DNA of 64,000 nucleotides. It comes from Linum tenue. Taxonomy: Eukaryota > Streptophyta > Magnoliopsida > Malpighiales > Linaceae. This document shows positions 41,490 through 52,221 of the stretch, piece after piece. The notes below the pieces were generated by a model. It worked only from the letters and a program-made list of their open reading frames with translations, searched no databases and was not told the origin of the DNA. The translations under genes and the position numbers were made by a program. The stretch lies in NCBI GenBank assembly GCA_946122785.1, contig CAMGYJ010000008.1, positions 53,950,963 through 54,014,962 of the forward strand. The letters are read 5' to 3'. Positions within the stretch are counted from its first letter, which is position 1, and each line of letters begins with the position of its first letter.

Positions 41490-44400
41490 ATCCCAGCCTT
41501 TTCCAAATTGGTGAGACGTTTCCAATTCCTTGCTCCTTGGCTTGCTCATGATGAATTCCTCCCCTTTGTTACTTCTGAATGGAAAAATGGTCATCCCCTT
41601 CCCTGTGCTTTGCAGGACCTGTCCAGCAAACTCAAGGATTGGAACAAAAATACCTTTGGGAACATCTTCAGAAAGAAAAGAAGACTGGCAAATGATCTTA
41701 AGTCCCTCGAATCCCTGAATGCTAGGAACCCTACATCATCATCCCTTGCTAAGGAGCAGAGCACTAGAGAAGAACTGGAAGATGTTCTCTGGCAGGAAGA
41801 GATCCTCTGGATCCAAAAGTCTAGAGCAAACTGGAACATCTATGGGAACCAGAACACTAGGTTCTTCCATACCAGTACGCTCTGAAGGAGGAAGAGAAAC
41901 AAAATTGTCAGCCTGAAGAATGAAGATGGGGATTGGATCACTGATCCTGACAGACTTCAAGATTTGGCAAGAGAGCACTTTGTTCAGCTGTTCACCAAAG
42001 CCACCAGATGCTCCCAACACTCCATTCCTGCCCTCTTCCCACCCCTGGATAACCGTATTTGGGAGCAACTGACTAAACCCCCCTCTCCTGATGATATTTA
42101 CAATATTGTTAAGGAAATGGATGGCCTTAAGGCCCCTGGGAAAGACGGTTTCCATGCTCTTTTCTTTAAAAGATGCTGGAAACTTGTGGGTCAAGATTTC
42201 TGTTGTTTCATTAGGAATTGCTTCTGGAATCCAGACAGTATAAGGCTCATTAATGAGACTCTACTGGCCTTGATCCCAAAAGTTGATTCCCGTTGTTCTA
42301 TGAGCCAATTTAGGCCAATTAGCCTTTGTAACGTTGGTTACAAAGTGATGGCTAAATGCTTAGCCAACAAGCTGAAAAGCATCATGCCTATTCTTGTGAA
42401 ACCTAACCAGTCTAGTTTTGTGCCTAATTGTCACATTACTGATAATATCCTCATTTTGTAGGAGACCGTCCATTCAATGGCAAAGAAGATGGGAAGAAAG
42501 GGAATGATGCTCCTCAAGCTGGACCTGGCAAAAGCGTATGACCGTTTGGACTGGGATTTCCTTGCTGAAACCCTGGATCTGGCAGGAATTCCCCAATGCC
42601 TGATCAACATCATCATGAAGTGTGTCACAACTGTTGAGATGTAGGTGCTGTGGGAAGGAGGTGAAACTGAGAGCTTCAAACCAAGCAGAGGCCTTAGACA
42701 GGGATGCCCTCTCTCTCCCTATCTCTTTACGCTTTGTGTAGAAAGATTAGGTCACTGTATTTCTGAGGCTGTTGATGGTAAAAGATGGAATCCGATTAGA
42801 CTTTCCCCTGGAGGACCCCCCTTGTCTCACCTTTTCTTTGCGGACGATCTCGTCCTTTTTGCTGAAGCCTCTATGAAGCAAGCAGAAATTATCAACCAAT
42901 GTGTTGAATGTTTCTGTGATGCCTCAGGAGAGTTGGTGAGCAGGGAAAATTCAAGAATTTTGTTTTCCAAGAACACTACAGATAGAGATAGGAAAGACAT
43001 TTGTGATAAACTTGGTATCCAATCCACCATTGACTTAGGAAAGTACCTTGGGGTCCCTGTCATCCATGGTAGGATTAATAGGAACACTTATCGTTATATC
43101 ATTGACAAAATTGATCAGAAGTTGTCTTCATGGAAAGCCAGAACCCTTTCCCTTGCTGGTAGGGTTACCCTTGCTCTTTCTGTGTTGAATGTCATCCCTG
43201 TGTATGCTATGCAGACCACTATGACTCCTGTTTCTGTTTGTGAGTTGATTGACAAGAAAATCAGGGGGTTTGTCTGGGGATCGAATGAGGAAAAAAAGAA
43301 AGTTAACCTTGTCTCTTGGGATACTGTTTGTAAACCTAAGAACCAAGGGGGGTTGGGTTTAAGGTCTGCTAGAAGTCTTAATCTTGCCTTCATGATTAAG
43401 CTTGCTTGGCAGATTCTTAACAATAGCTCTGATCTGTGGGTGCAGGTTAGGGAAAATATTTCAAGCACAAGGATGGCCAAATAGTGGGAATGAAAAAAAG
43501 CAACCACTCTAGCTTGTGGAAGGCAATCATGAAGGCCATGCCTCTTATGAAGAGTGCCACAAACTGGAGCATCAGGAATGGAAGAACCACTAGCTTCTGG
43601 CATCATCCATGGCTGGATCAAGGCATTCTCCTCAAGGATTTCATTACTCAGAATAGTCCTATCCCACAGGAGGACTCATTAGTTGCTGACTGGACAGACA
43701 ACAATGGAAACTGGGACTGGCAAAAGCTTCAGACCCTCCTCCCTCCTAAAATCCTGCCCCTGATTACTGGAATGGAACCACCAAAAAGCAATCTGGGAGA
43801 AGACAATGTATTTGGGGCTTGGAGAGGGACGAGAGGTTTAGGCTTAAATCAGCTTATAAGCTTGCTGCTGATCAGCTGGAGACAACTGAGGAGGGTTTTT
43901 GGAAGAAGCTTTGGAGTTGGAAGGGGCCAAGTCGCACAAAACACTTCCTTTGGTTGGTGATGCATGACAAACTTCTCACAAACAAGGAACGCATGAAAAG
44001 GAAGCTCACCCTGAATGGCAACTGCAACCACTGTAAGGACACTGAAGAAACCACATAACATATCATCAGACTCTGCAGGAAGACTGAAGGGGTCTGGGAA
44101 AAGTTCAGAACCAGGGTTACTTGTAAGGATAGAAACCTACCATTCAAGCAGTGGATGTCCAAGAACCTTGAGGATGAAAACCAAGGTACTGAATTTGGCC
44201 TGATTGTGTGGCACCTTTGGAAACAGAGGAACGAGGAATGTATGGAAGGCACTGTGTATGTGGAGAAATCACTTATTTGCAGGATTGAGGCTTGGTTCAA
44301 TATTTATAAGAAGGCCCTGCAAAATGTGGACAGGAGCTTCATGCCCGAAAGAACGAGAAGTGAAGTCCAGGTTGGATGGATCCCTCCACCTGAGGGATGG

Positions 44401-44930
44401 GTACAGGTCCAGACTGATGGTTCTGTCCTCTCTCCCTCAGGTCTTGCTGCTGCAGGTGGCCTTATTCGTGACTGCTTGGGACGCTGTTGTGCAGCTTTTG
44501 CTTGCAACTTGGGAAACTGCTCAATCACTGCAGCAGAACTCAAAGGAGCAGCTGTTGGGCTTGAGATCGCATGGGAGAAGGGCTTCCGCCATGTTGAACT
44601 CAAGCTGGACTCTACTACTGCTATCACCATTATGAAAAATCGTTCGGATAATGATCACATGCATGGACTGCTGGCTCAGCACATCAGTAACCTCCTGAAT
44701 CGTGAATGGATTGTGTCTGTTTCTCATGTGTATAGAGAAGGAAATCAGGCTGCTGATTTTCTTGCTAATTTTGGTCACAATCTTACTTTTGGAACACATC
44801 ATGTTGATGTGGACAGCCATGAGCTCTGTAAATGGCTTGACTATGATGTTATGGGTGTTTCACAACCCAGGTTCATTAATATATGAGTCCTAGACGCTTT
44901 AGCATATGCTTTCTTACCAAAAAAAAAACA
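41490..44930 (+). mobile_element. L1-type LINE, 5'-truncated
   Basis: ORF2 fragments in order on the + strand, followed by an A-rich tail (44919-44929). The endonuclease domain is missing, and homology starts about 100 codons before RT. No convincing target duplication was found, perhaps because it has decayed. Interrupts the 3' region of the Ty3 element in opposite orientation. Confidence 0.85.
41508..44886 (+). pseudogene. LINE ORF2: RT, zf-RVT and RNase H
   Basis: Frames 41508-41885, 41964-42461 and 42645-43484 are one RT sequence broken by single stops. Landmarks: NWNIYGNQNTRFFHTSTL, KAPGKDGFHALFFKRCW, RPISLCNVGYKVMAKCLANK, KLDLAKAYDRLDW, GLRQGCPLSPYLF and SHLFFADDLVLFAEA (catalytic FADD intact), then GGLGLRSARSLN. 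43484-44058 has the linker and zf-RVT (FWKKLWSWKGPSRTKHFLW, LNGNCNHCKDTEET) with one frameshift. 44155-44886 has an RNase H domain (VQTDGSVLSPSG, AAELKGA, LDSTTAI, HVYREGNQAADFLAN). Few lesions per kb, so this is one of the younger relics here. Confidence 0.93.
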
Positions 44931-46782
44931 AAGTAATCTTGGCAACCACCACAAATGACATTCAACTGTATTAAGATTGTGCAAAGGAAGAGTTCTCACA
45001 TTATTCACGAACCCACACACAACATGCCTCGACGACTCACCTATCACAGTTACTCATGCATGAATATCACATCATAGGAACGAACGATCGAGCAACCTAG
45101 GTCCTCACCGGGGTATAAGAAATGAACAAAACATGATGAATGAATCACTCACTCTCGACTAGTGGGATCATGACCATTTGATGTAAAAGATGTGCATATT
45201 CACGCTCATCCTAACGTCCCTTTATCATGACGGTAACCTCTAAATGTTAGAGTTCACAAGATGGGTGTCGTTGCTAGCTTGTCCGGAGGTCTTAGACACA
45301 GGTGCAATGACTGGCTAGGGTCTAGGACATGGAGAAAAGGCTTTTTGGGTGGTGCAAACATAGCACAGGGTTCCACATTTCCATCCTAAAACCACAAAAG
45401 GTTCTAAGGTTTCGATTAAAACCCTAATGGCCACTAGAATCAGCCAAAAAACCACACTTCCCTCGATTCCAAACCACAACCAATCACCAAACCATTTGGA
45501 ACAATCTTTCTTGCTACCTTTGCTATTCAATTTCAAGCACAAGAGTGTGGTAGGCAAACAACATGTAAGTGTTCCTAAAGCTTGCATGCTAAGCAACACT
45601 TCTAAGAGCATGTTCAACATTCATTATATTTTTGGTGGCCACTCTCTTTTTTTCTTTGCCCTCTTATTGATCTCTTTTTTTTTTTTTTTTTTGCTTTTCT
45701 TATCTTTTCTTTGGGGGTTAAAGAAAGCTATAAACATGCCACATTTTTGAACTTAAGGAACAATGCTCACTTTGAAAAACTACCTCCACACTCACTTCAC
45801 CTCTTAGCAAAACCATACACAAATCACTCATGTGGAACCTCGTTAAAGCTCAAATGGTATGAATGGAGCTTCCAAACACAAGGGTGACTCGATAACGGTG
45901 TAGACACCAAAAAAGTAGGGTCGTTCTATCTAAATCAATCAAGCTCAAGTAGCATGAGCTACCTAACACGAGAACGAGCCTTAGACACGGTTCAAAGGGG
46001 TTGACTAAGGGATGATATGATTGGGTCGATCAACATTTGGGTCGTGGAATAAACCTATGCCTCCTGCTTCCTCGCTAGCGACAACGTGAATGCTACACAT
46101 CATGTAAAGGGGAAACTATTGCGCAAGAACGAAACGAACGACACAAGTCTCACATGGCTACCTAGGTGCTCAATCATTCGTTCTAACTCCCTAAACTCGA
46201 TGCATAGGCAACTGTGAAAAGCAAGTAACCAATTCAAAACATCTATCGGTTCACAAACATATGAGAAAAGAACCTACGCACAAAACTAATACAAGTCTAA
46301 GTCGTCATCATAGGTTGCACATAATAACAAACAAATCATCCATAGACGATGCTAAAAAACACGAGATTCAAAACAAATCACCACAAGGTGCCACTATGAT
46401 CATGCAAATGTAGAAGTTATTATGCTTGGAGCCCCCAAATTTTAAAAATTTGGGCATACATCTAGGCTCCAAAGCATTCAAAATCACACCAATCATTCAC
46501 ACCACCATGCATAATGAACTACCCCCCCCCCTCCACACTTAAGCTCGACATTGCCCTCAATGGCGTAAGATAAGGGGTAGAACGATGTTATCGGTCAAGT
46601 TGTGAATGATGGGGATCGAAAGCGGAGGGCGGGTGAGATCCAGAAGAGTAAGGAGACGGCAAAACACCATCAAAATCTCTTCATTGATCGTCTTATTGAA
46701 AGGAAAAGAGATGCAAACCGTTGATGGTTGGGTTGCTTCCCACCAAGCGCTTTTTTAACGTCGTGAGCCGGAGGATTGCCCT
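44931..46782 (-). other. 3' untranslated region of the non-autonomous Ty3 element
   Basis: No coding sequence. 45960-46200 shares wording with 51500-51700 (GGGTTGACTA.. CTATGCCTCC.. CAACGTGAATGCTACACATCATG). 46520-46560 has the C-run / CACACTTAAGC / GACATTGCCCTCAATGG landmark also seen at 52012-52055. A T-run lies at 45670-45692. Confidence 0.6.
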
Positions 46783-48297
46783 TCAAGTTTCGGTCCACCC
46801 AAGAACCTCCTTGAAGTTGAGGTTCTCGTCGGTGAGGTGATGTCTCAAGTCACGAGCATTGGACAAATCCATGATTGAGGGCACGTGAACTTGAGTGGCG
46901 TTGAGGCTCCACCCATGAGACCTCTTCTTCTTTCCTTCTTTCTTCTTTTCTTTGCCCCATACCATGTATTGCAAAGAGCCGCAAATGGGTCCTTCTCCAA
47001 AAGCGCATCGAGGTCGGGTGGAATGCTTTCATAGCCCTTGTAACTTTTGGATGCTTCATCCACCTCGACCTCGTCCTCATCTTGGACTCCACTTGAACCT
47101 TCTTTTTCTTCTTCAAACTCCCTTCCTTCTTCATCAATCTCCTCCCTTTGGGAACACTCAAAATCTTCCTCCTCTTTATGCTCGCTTCCTCCTCTTCAAC
47201 CTCTTCTTTCCTCATCTTTCCTCGCTCTTCCGCAAGCAAGCGTTGAATTGCGAGTCTCCAAGCTATGTCTTCGATTGACTCGACACTCATCTCCTCATTG
47301 AGAACTTCCTCTTCAAGGCTTGGGGTAAAATGTGGAAGAGTGATGGCTTACTCAAGAGGACATTCCAAGTCTCGAGCATCACGGTGGCCATCCATGACAA
47401 CTTCCGACCTTTCCAATTCATCCTCGAGGCTTTCCTCTTCATCTTCTTTTGTTTTTCACCATCTTCTTTCTCGTTCCCTTTCATGTCTACAAGCACGTTT
47501 TGGAGGGCAAGGTACCATGCAAGATCCTAGAAAGGATTCTCTTGCTCCTCCACACACGTGTCTTGGTCTTCAAAGTTGCTTTCGGGAAGGGGAAAGTGAT
47601 GGGAGTCATCAATGTAACCTTCTTGTTTGTTCTCACCATGGGAGCTCTCTGGGGTGATTTCTTCTTGCTCCACACGGTTGTCATTGATCGCTCCTTCAAC
47701 CTCCTCTTTCTCCTCCAATAATGAGAGGCGATAGCTTTCACAAGCTCGTGCCATCTTCTCTTCTAGTGTCAAACCGGTAGGAGGGAGGGGTTGGAAATCC
47801 GTGTTGGAGCTTGTTCTTGCAAAATTCTCCACGGAAAGCTCTAACTTGGACTTTGCTTTGGGTTGTGGGAGATCCAAGTTCGAGCATCCTTCATCAGTGC
47901 CTCGAACAAACCGCTCCACCATGAGCTCCAATTGGCTCTTTGGCTCCGGTTGTGGAGTGGCACATGGTCTTGAAGATTGTCCCATGAAAGCTTTCATTTA
48001 CAACTCCAACTCCCAAGAAAGCTTTCATTGACAACTCCAACTTGGATTTCTCCTCAGGTTGTTGAGGGAAATATTCTTGATATGGGGAAGCCTCTTCATA
48101 CCCCCAATGGTATGGTTGTTCTTCTTGGAAGGGGGGTTGGTAATAGAACCCGGATCCTTGGCTTCCCCCTTCTTGTTCACTCCATGAAGCTCCGGGTACC
48201 CCCATTCGAGTGGTTGCTCGCTCCATGAAGCTCCAGGGTACCCCCATTCGGGTGGTTGTGGATACCCCCACCTATTGTAGAAGCCATTGGGATCCAT
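46783..48297 (-). pseudogene. Unusual Glu/Lys-rich ORF of the non-autonomous Ty3 element
   Basis: Reading starts at 48297 (MDPNGFYNRWGYPQPPEWGY) with two to three repeats of an EWGYPGASWSEQ-like unit. It continues through QPPFQEEQPYHWGYEEASPY and recurrent KSKLEL(S/M)-type helices (EEKSKLELSMKAFLG, EPKSQLELMVERFVRG, KAKSKLELSVENFART), then a long Glu/Lys-rich part and the tail CNTWYG. At least three frameshifts break it. I recognise no gag, protease or pol motif. The position, directly after LTR and PBS, implies a gag-like or substitute product of a non-autonomous family. Confidence 0.5.
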
Positions 48298-48469
48298 GAT
48301 TCATAACTTACACAAACAAAAACACAAAAAGAAAATCAAACAAACACAAACCACCCTTCAAGACGAAGAATGGGTAAACAAAACACAACACAAAACACAA
48401 ACAAAAAGGCAAGATAGAAAATGCTAGAGTAACACTAAACGACCTTTCCAAAATAATGGACCGCGGTTT

Positions 48470-48489
48470 CCCGAAAACGGCGCCAAAAA
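48470..48489 (-). promoter_or_regulatory. Athila/Tat-type primer-binding site (diverged)
   Basis: The - strand reads TTTGGCGCCGTTTTCGGG just inside the truncated 5' LTR. Athila/Tat elements usually have TGGCGCCGTTGCCGGGG, complementary to a tRNA 3' end. Confidence 0.7.
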
Positions 48490-48491
48490 CT

Positions 48492-48718
48492 TGACTCGCA
48501 CGAAACTACACCACAAATTAATCCCGACTAGAGTCCAAGTTTTTAAGCTCTAGCAGGGTGCAGTATAGAGCAAGTATTTAAATTGTCAACCCGGGCCGAT
48601 CCTTTACCCCTACTTCAATCGCTTAGGTTGTTATCTAGCAAGCAACCTTTTGGTTTATAGCTAATGGAACTACAAACTAAACGAGCATGGAAAAGTAAAT
48701 AAAGGAAAACTCTAACTG
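48492..48718 (-). repeat. 5' LTR remnant (227 bp)
   Basis: Matches 39675-39899 at high identity, then breaks off at CTCTAACT where unrelated DNA begins. The outer 1.4 kb of this LTR is missing. Confidence 0.9.
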
Positions 48719-48959
48719 AAATCAAAGAGGGTCGAGTTTAGGGATTGGAAGTTTGGGAAAAATCGTGAAGGAGGTGAAGGAAGAAGATCGAGACGAAGGA
48801 GAAATCCTTCAGTGGTTTCGTTCTTAATCCCCCCTTCAGTTTGGGCCCAGAACTTCACAAAGCCCACTCGAATTCTATGAACTAAGAAATAAAGTTGAGA
48901 AGGGCTTGGGGACTAGTGAGCCCAGCCCAACAAGCCAAAATAAAGAACACTTCAGTATG
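48719..48959. other. Junction DNA, unassigned
   Basis: GA-rich sequence between the LTR break and the Sirevirus-like relic. No ORF or terminus recognised. Confidence 0.25.
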
Positions 48960-49590
48960 TTTTCTTCCTTGGATCAAAATCCTTGGAAAACAGAGTATTA
49001 GTGTGCAAGATGAAGCAAGAAAAGAAAGTTGCAGAAATCTAAAGAACACACGATATTTTTAACGTGGTTCACCCTGGTGCAATGGGCTATGTCCACCCCT
49101 ACGACTCTATTTTTATTTTGTTTGACAATTTAACTTACATGTACAAATAACAAATCGAAATGGAAACTCAAAGAAGAAAAAAAGTACTAGAAGTAGATCA
49201 GAATGATGAATAGACAACCCAAATTCCAATCTTCGGAATTTGTATAAGCCACTAGCAAAGAACCTCTTCCCTTTTGCTAAACCCTTTTGATTTTGAAGCC
49301 CTTTTCCGCTCTCTCACAAAAGTACCTTGAGGCATGAAGATCCAGTTCCTTTTATAGACGAGAGATGAGTGAATGATGATCTGGTGAGTTGGAGACACCT
49401 CATCCTTCCTTTTTTCCAATGCTTGATTAAAGGTGTGATTCTTGAGCTGTGATTATGCAATCAATCAATCAAGATTAATTGATTGATTTTAACTTGATTC
49501 CAAGCTTCTAGTAATAATGATTTGCTCCCAACAAGCTATTTTGTCGACCGTCTCTGATTTCCCAAATATTTCTACAATATCTTATATCCC
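48960..49590 (-). repeat. Probable Sirevirus-like 3' LTR
   Basis: LTR-like by position and wording only. A candidate start TGTAGAAATATTTGGG follows an AAGGGGATA purine tract near 49575-49600. No second LTR is present to prove it. Confidence 0.35.
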
Positions 49591-49724
49591 CTTAAATCAA
49601 AGATTGTCGATTGCCCGAAACAACGAAGACAACACTACCTTTCCTCTGAATTCATCGGCAAGGTTGAAGGCAAACAGATGAAACTCGGACTCATAAGCTA
49701 AAGTAGCACCATAAGCAGGAATAT

Positions 49725-50063
49725 TCAAAAGCATGCTGAGATCATCAATGTGAATGGCAAAGGCATGGCAAAAATCAAAGAGTGAAAAGAATGAGAGGAC
49801 AACCTGGGGAATTGAAGATTGGAATAGAACAGTTGAATAATTTCAGGGCAGAACGAGGTCGTTAGAGGGGCATCAAGGAAGAAGTTCCAACCTAGGTTCT
49901 GATCATAGGGAGTAATGTAAAGGTTGGCTTCCACTAATGCAGGGAATGGCACAAGACAGGAGGAAATCAAGGGATGATTGATGAAGAACTGGATGTGACG
50001 ATGATAATTTGAGATGATAGGGTCAAGGAACAAGGTACCAGTGTATGTGATGATTAGCATCAT
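49725..50063 (-). pseudogene. Extra ORF downstream of pol (env-position ORF)
   Basis: A 112-codon frame located between RNase H and the putative 3' LTR, where Sireviruses carry an additional, envelope-like ORF of uncertain role. The sequence (LGWNFFLDAPLTTSFCPEII, then LFYSNLQFPR) resembles the region W..F.......L...FY.NL found in plant retroelement ORFs often labelled putative plant transposon protein. No membrane-protein function is claimed. Truncated at both ends relative to such ORFs. Confidence 0.45.
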
Positions 50064-50249
50064 TGTAAGACCAGACAGAGAGGGAGAAGATGGAGAGTAT
50101 GAAGAAGAGAACTAGGGATGGTTATTAAATAAGCAATGCAAACACAATCAAGGAAACTACTAAACAGGAAAAAACTAACACACAAAAGGAAGGTAATAAA
50201 TGAAGAATAAAACAGGAAAAAGAAAACTAAAAAGGAAGAACTTAACGAA

Positions 50250-50830
50250 TGGTGCTCTCAGAGAGAGCTTGATAGGAGCGAAGTCCGAGTTCATAGCACA
50301 AGAAGATAAATCGATCAGTAGAGAGATTTTGTGAAAATATCAGCTAGCTGGAATTCAGTAGGAATATGATGTAGAGCAATGGTTTGAGCCTGGACTAGAT
50401 CCCGTATGAAATGATACTTAACCTCTATATGTTTGGTTCTATAATGTTGCAGGGGATTTTTAGTGATGCAAATGGCACTAGTGTTATCACAAAACAGAGG
50501 CATGTTTAATGTTTTTATACCATAGTTAGCAAGCTGATTTTTTAACCAAAGAAGTTGAGTGCATGAGCTACCAGCCGCTATGTATTCTGCCTCAGCTGTG
50601 GATAAAGCCACTGCTCTTTGCTTCTTACTAGACCATGAAACCAGAGAATTTACTACAAACTGAAAACTACCAGTGGTGCTACGACGATTAGTAAGACTCC
50701 CAGCAAAATCAGAATCACTGTATCCTAAAAGATCAAAGCGATCGTGCCTGGGATACCATAATCCTACATCAGATGTGCCTTTAATATACCTAAAAATGCG
50801 CTTTACAGCAGCTAAGTGACTCTCTTTGGG
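50250..50830 (-). pseudogene. Sirevirus-like RNase H relic
   Basis: Reads, with minor frame changes, LLGYSDSDFAGSLTNRRSTT, SLVSWSSKKQRAVALSTAEA, EYIAAGSSCTQLLWLKNQL, LFCDNTSAICITKNPLQHYR, TKHIEVKYHFIRD, QLADIFTKSL and RFIFLCYELGL. Catalytic D, E and D are visible (YSDSD, TAEAE, CDNTS). A stop sits just after FTKSLY in one frame. Confidence 0.88.
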
Positions 50831-50833
50831 TGC

Positions 50834-51385
50834 TTATTGGAAACGAGCACATAGAAAAACAGAAAAGAGAATGTCGGGTCGACTGGCAGTGGGGTAGAGG
50901 AGAGATCCTATCATGCCCCTATTTTGAGACTCATTTACCGGGGTTCCTGTCTCATCTCGACATAGCTTAGTAGTAGTAGCCATCGGTGTAGGACTAGGAT
51001 TTAAAGAGTTATAGCCAAATTTATTAGGCATGGTGGAGATGTACTTAGATTGATTAATAAAGATACCTTGACTAGTTTTCTTTATTTGTAGACCTAAAAA
51101 GAATTGTAGTTCACCCATCATGCTCATTTCAAAGACACTTTTCATAGAATCGCAGAAATCAGAGCATAGTTGATCCAAAAACAATGTCATCGACATATAC
51201 TTGAACCAAAAGAAGATCACTAGAAACACGTTTAATAAATAAGGTTTTGTCTACGAATCTTTGCTCAAAGCCTTGACTTAGTAAGAATGATTTGAGACGT
51301 TCATACCAAGCACGAGGAGCTTGCTTAAGGCCGTAGAGGGCTTTATTTAGTTTAAAAACGTAGTCTGGATGCCCATGACACTTTG
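50834..51385 (-). pseudogene. Sirevirus-like reverse transcriptase, C-terminal part
   Basis: From 51385 down: VFKLNKALYGLKQAPRAWYE, FIKRVSSDLLLVQVYVDDIV (catalytic YVDD present), then after a frame change MMGELQFFLGLQIKKTSQGI, INQSKYISTM, MATTTKLCRDETG, MIGSLLYPTASRPDI. The N-terminal half of RT is missing at the junction with the Athila-like element. Confidence 0.88.
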
Positions 51386-52221
51386 ATGCAAAAAATGCGC
51401 ATGCTTATTCTCTCAAATCCTAACATCTCTTCACCATATTGGAACCTTCTAAGAGATGCAAAAGGGTGATTTTCCATTGTAGACCGAAAGAAAGAACAAC
51501 ACACGGCTCAAAGGGTTGACTAGGGGGTATGACACACCAGGACAGTCAATTTGGTCGTGGGCTAATCCTATGCCTCCATCATCTTAGGTAATGGCAACGT
51601 GAATGCTACACATCATGGAAGAGGGAACTATCGCACAAGAAAGAAACGAGCAGGCTCAAATCTCACATGGTTACCTATATGCTCTATCTCTCATTTTGAT
51701 TTCCTGAACTAGATGCATAAACGACTGTCAAGAGCAAGTGATCAATCCAAGTCACAGTTGGTAAGCAAACAGTTGAAAAAAACTGAACCCCTACACGATT
51801 CTACTGCACGTCTCAGTCATCATCATAGGTTGTCCTAGTTACAATCAAGTTTTCATGCATTAATTCGAAAGCCATTCGATTCACCAATCAAATCCACAGT
51901 GCCAATACGATCATGCAAACCTCAGTACTTGGAGCCCTCAAATCTCGAGATTTGGACAGCGGACTAGGCTCCAAGCACACAAACTCATCTAGCAGTCAAC
52001 AGTAGATAAACACCCCCCCCCCCACACACACACACTTAAGCACGACATTGCCCTTAATGGAGCAGAGGGAAAGACAAGGGGAAACGATGTTACCGGGAAT
52101 ATGGACTGTCGGGGGACTGGAAATGGGACCAGTCAGCATTGCTAGAGCCCAAGTGGACAAACCGAAAAACAAACGAAAGGAACACAAACCTTACTGGGGT
52201 TGCCTCCCCACAAGCGCTTCT
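51386..52221 (-). other. 3' untranslated region of the Athila-like element
   Basis: Homologous in parts to 45.9-46.8 kb. Landmarks: TGAATGCTACACATCATG (about 51600) and a C-run followed by ACACACACACACTTAAGC (52012-52040). No coding sequence. Confidence 0.6.

Larger units (their letters stand above)
39675..48718 (-). mobile_element. Non-autonomous Athila/Tat-like Ty3 element with LINE insertion
   Basis: On the - strand: truncated 5' LTR (48718-48492), PBS-like TGGCGCCGTTTTCGGG (about 48485-48470), an ORF region without pol (48297-46783), a long 3' untranslated region, purine tract (GTCTGGGGGCG) and 3' LTR (41338-39675). The LTR ends GTGCGAGTCA at both copies. The 45.9-46.8 kb part is homologous to 51.4-52.2 kb of the Athila-like element, so they are relatives with different coding parts. 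A LINE interrupts the 3' region at about 41490-44930. Confidence 0.85.
48960..51385 (-). mobile_element. Sirevirus-like copia relic
   Basis: On the - strand: RT end (51385-50834), RNase H (50830-50250), a spacer, a further ORF (50063-49725), then LTR-like DNA (about 49590-48960) with the ACGTGGTTCACCCTGG phrase frequent in copia LTRs. Sequence upstream of RT motif LNKALYGLKQAPR is absent, so gag, protease, integrase and most of RT are lost. DLLLVQVYVDDIVFG and the extra ORF downstream of pol are both typical of Sireviruses. Confidence 0.65.

Noticed and set aside
41490..44930. LINE target-site duplication
   Set aside because: Compared about 40 bp at each side. Only trivial matches (GCAAC, CAAA) were found, so none is claimed.
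47047..48031. + strand Ser/Leu-rich frames
   Set aside because: Mirror images of the Glu/Lys-rich - strand ORF of the non-autonomous Ty3 element.
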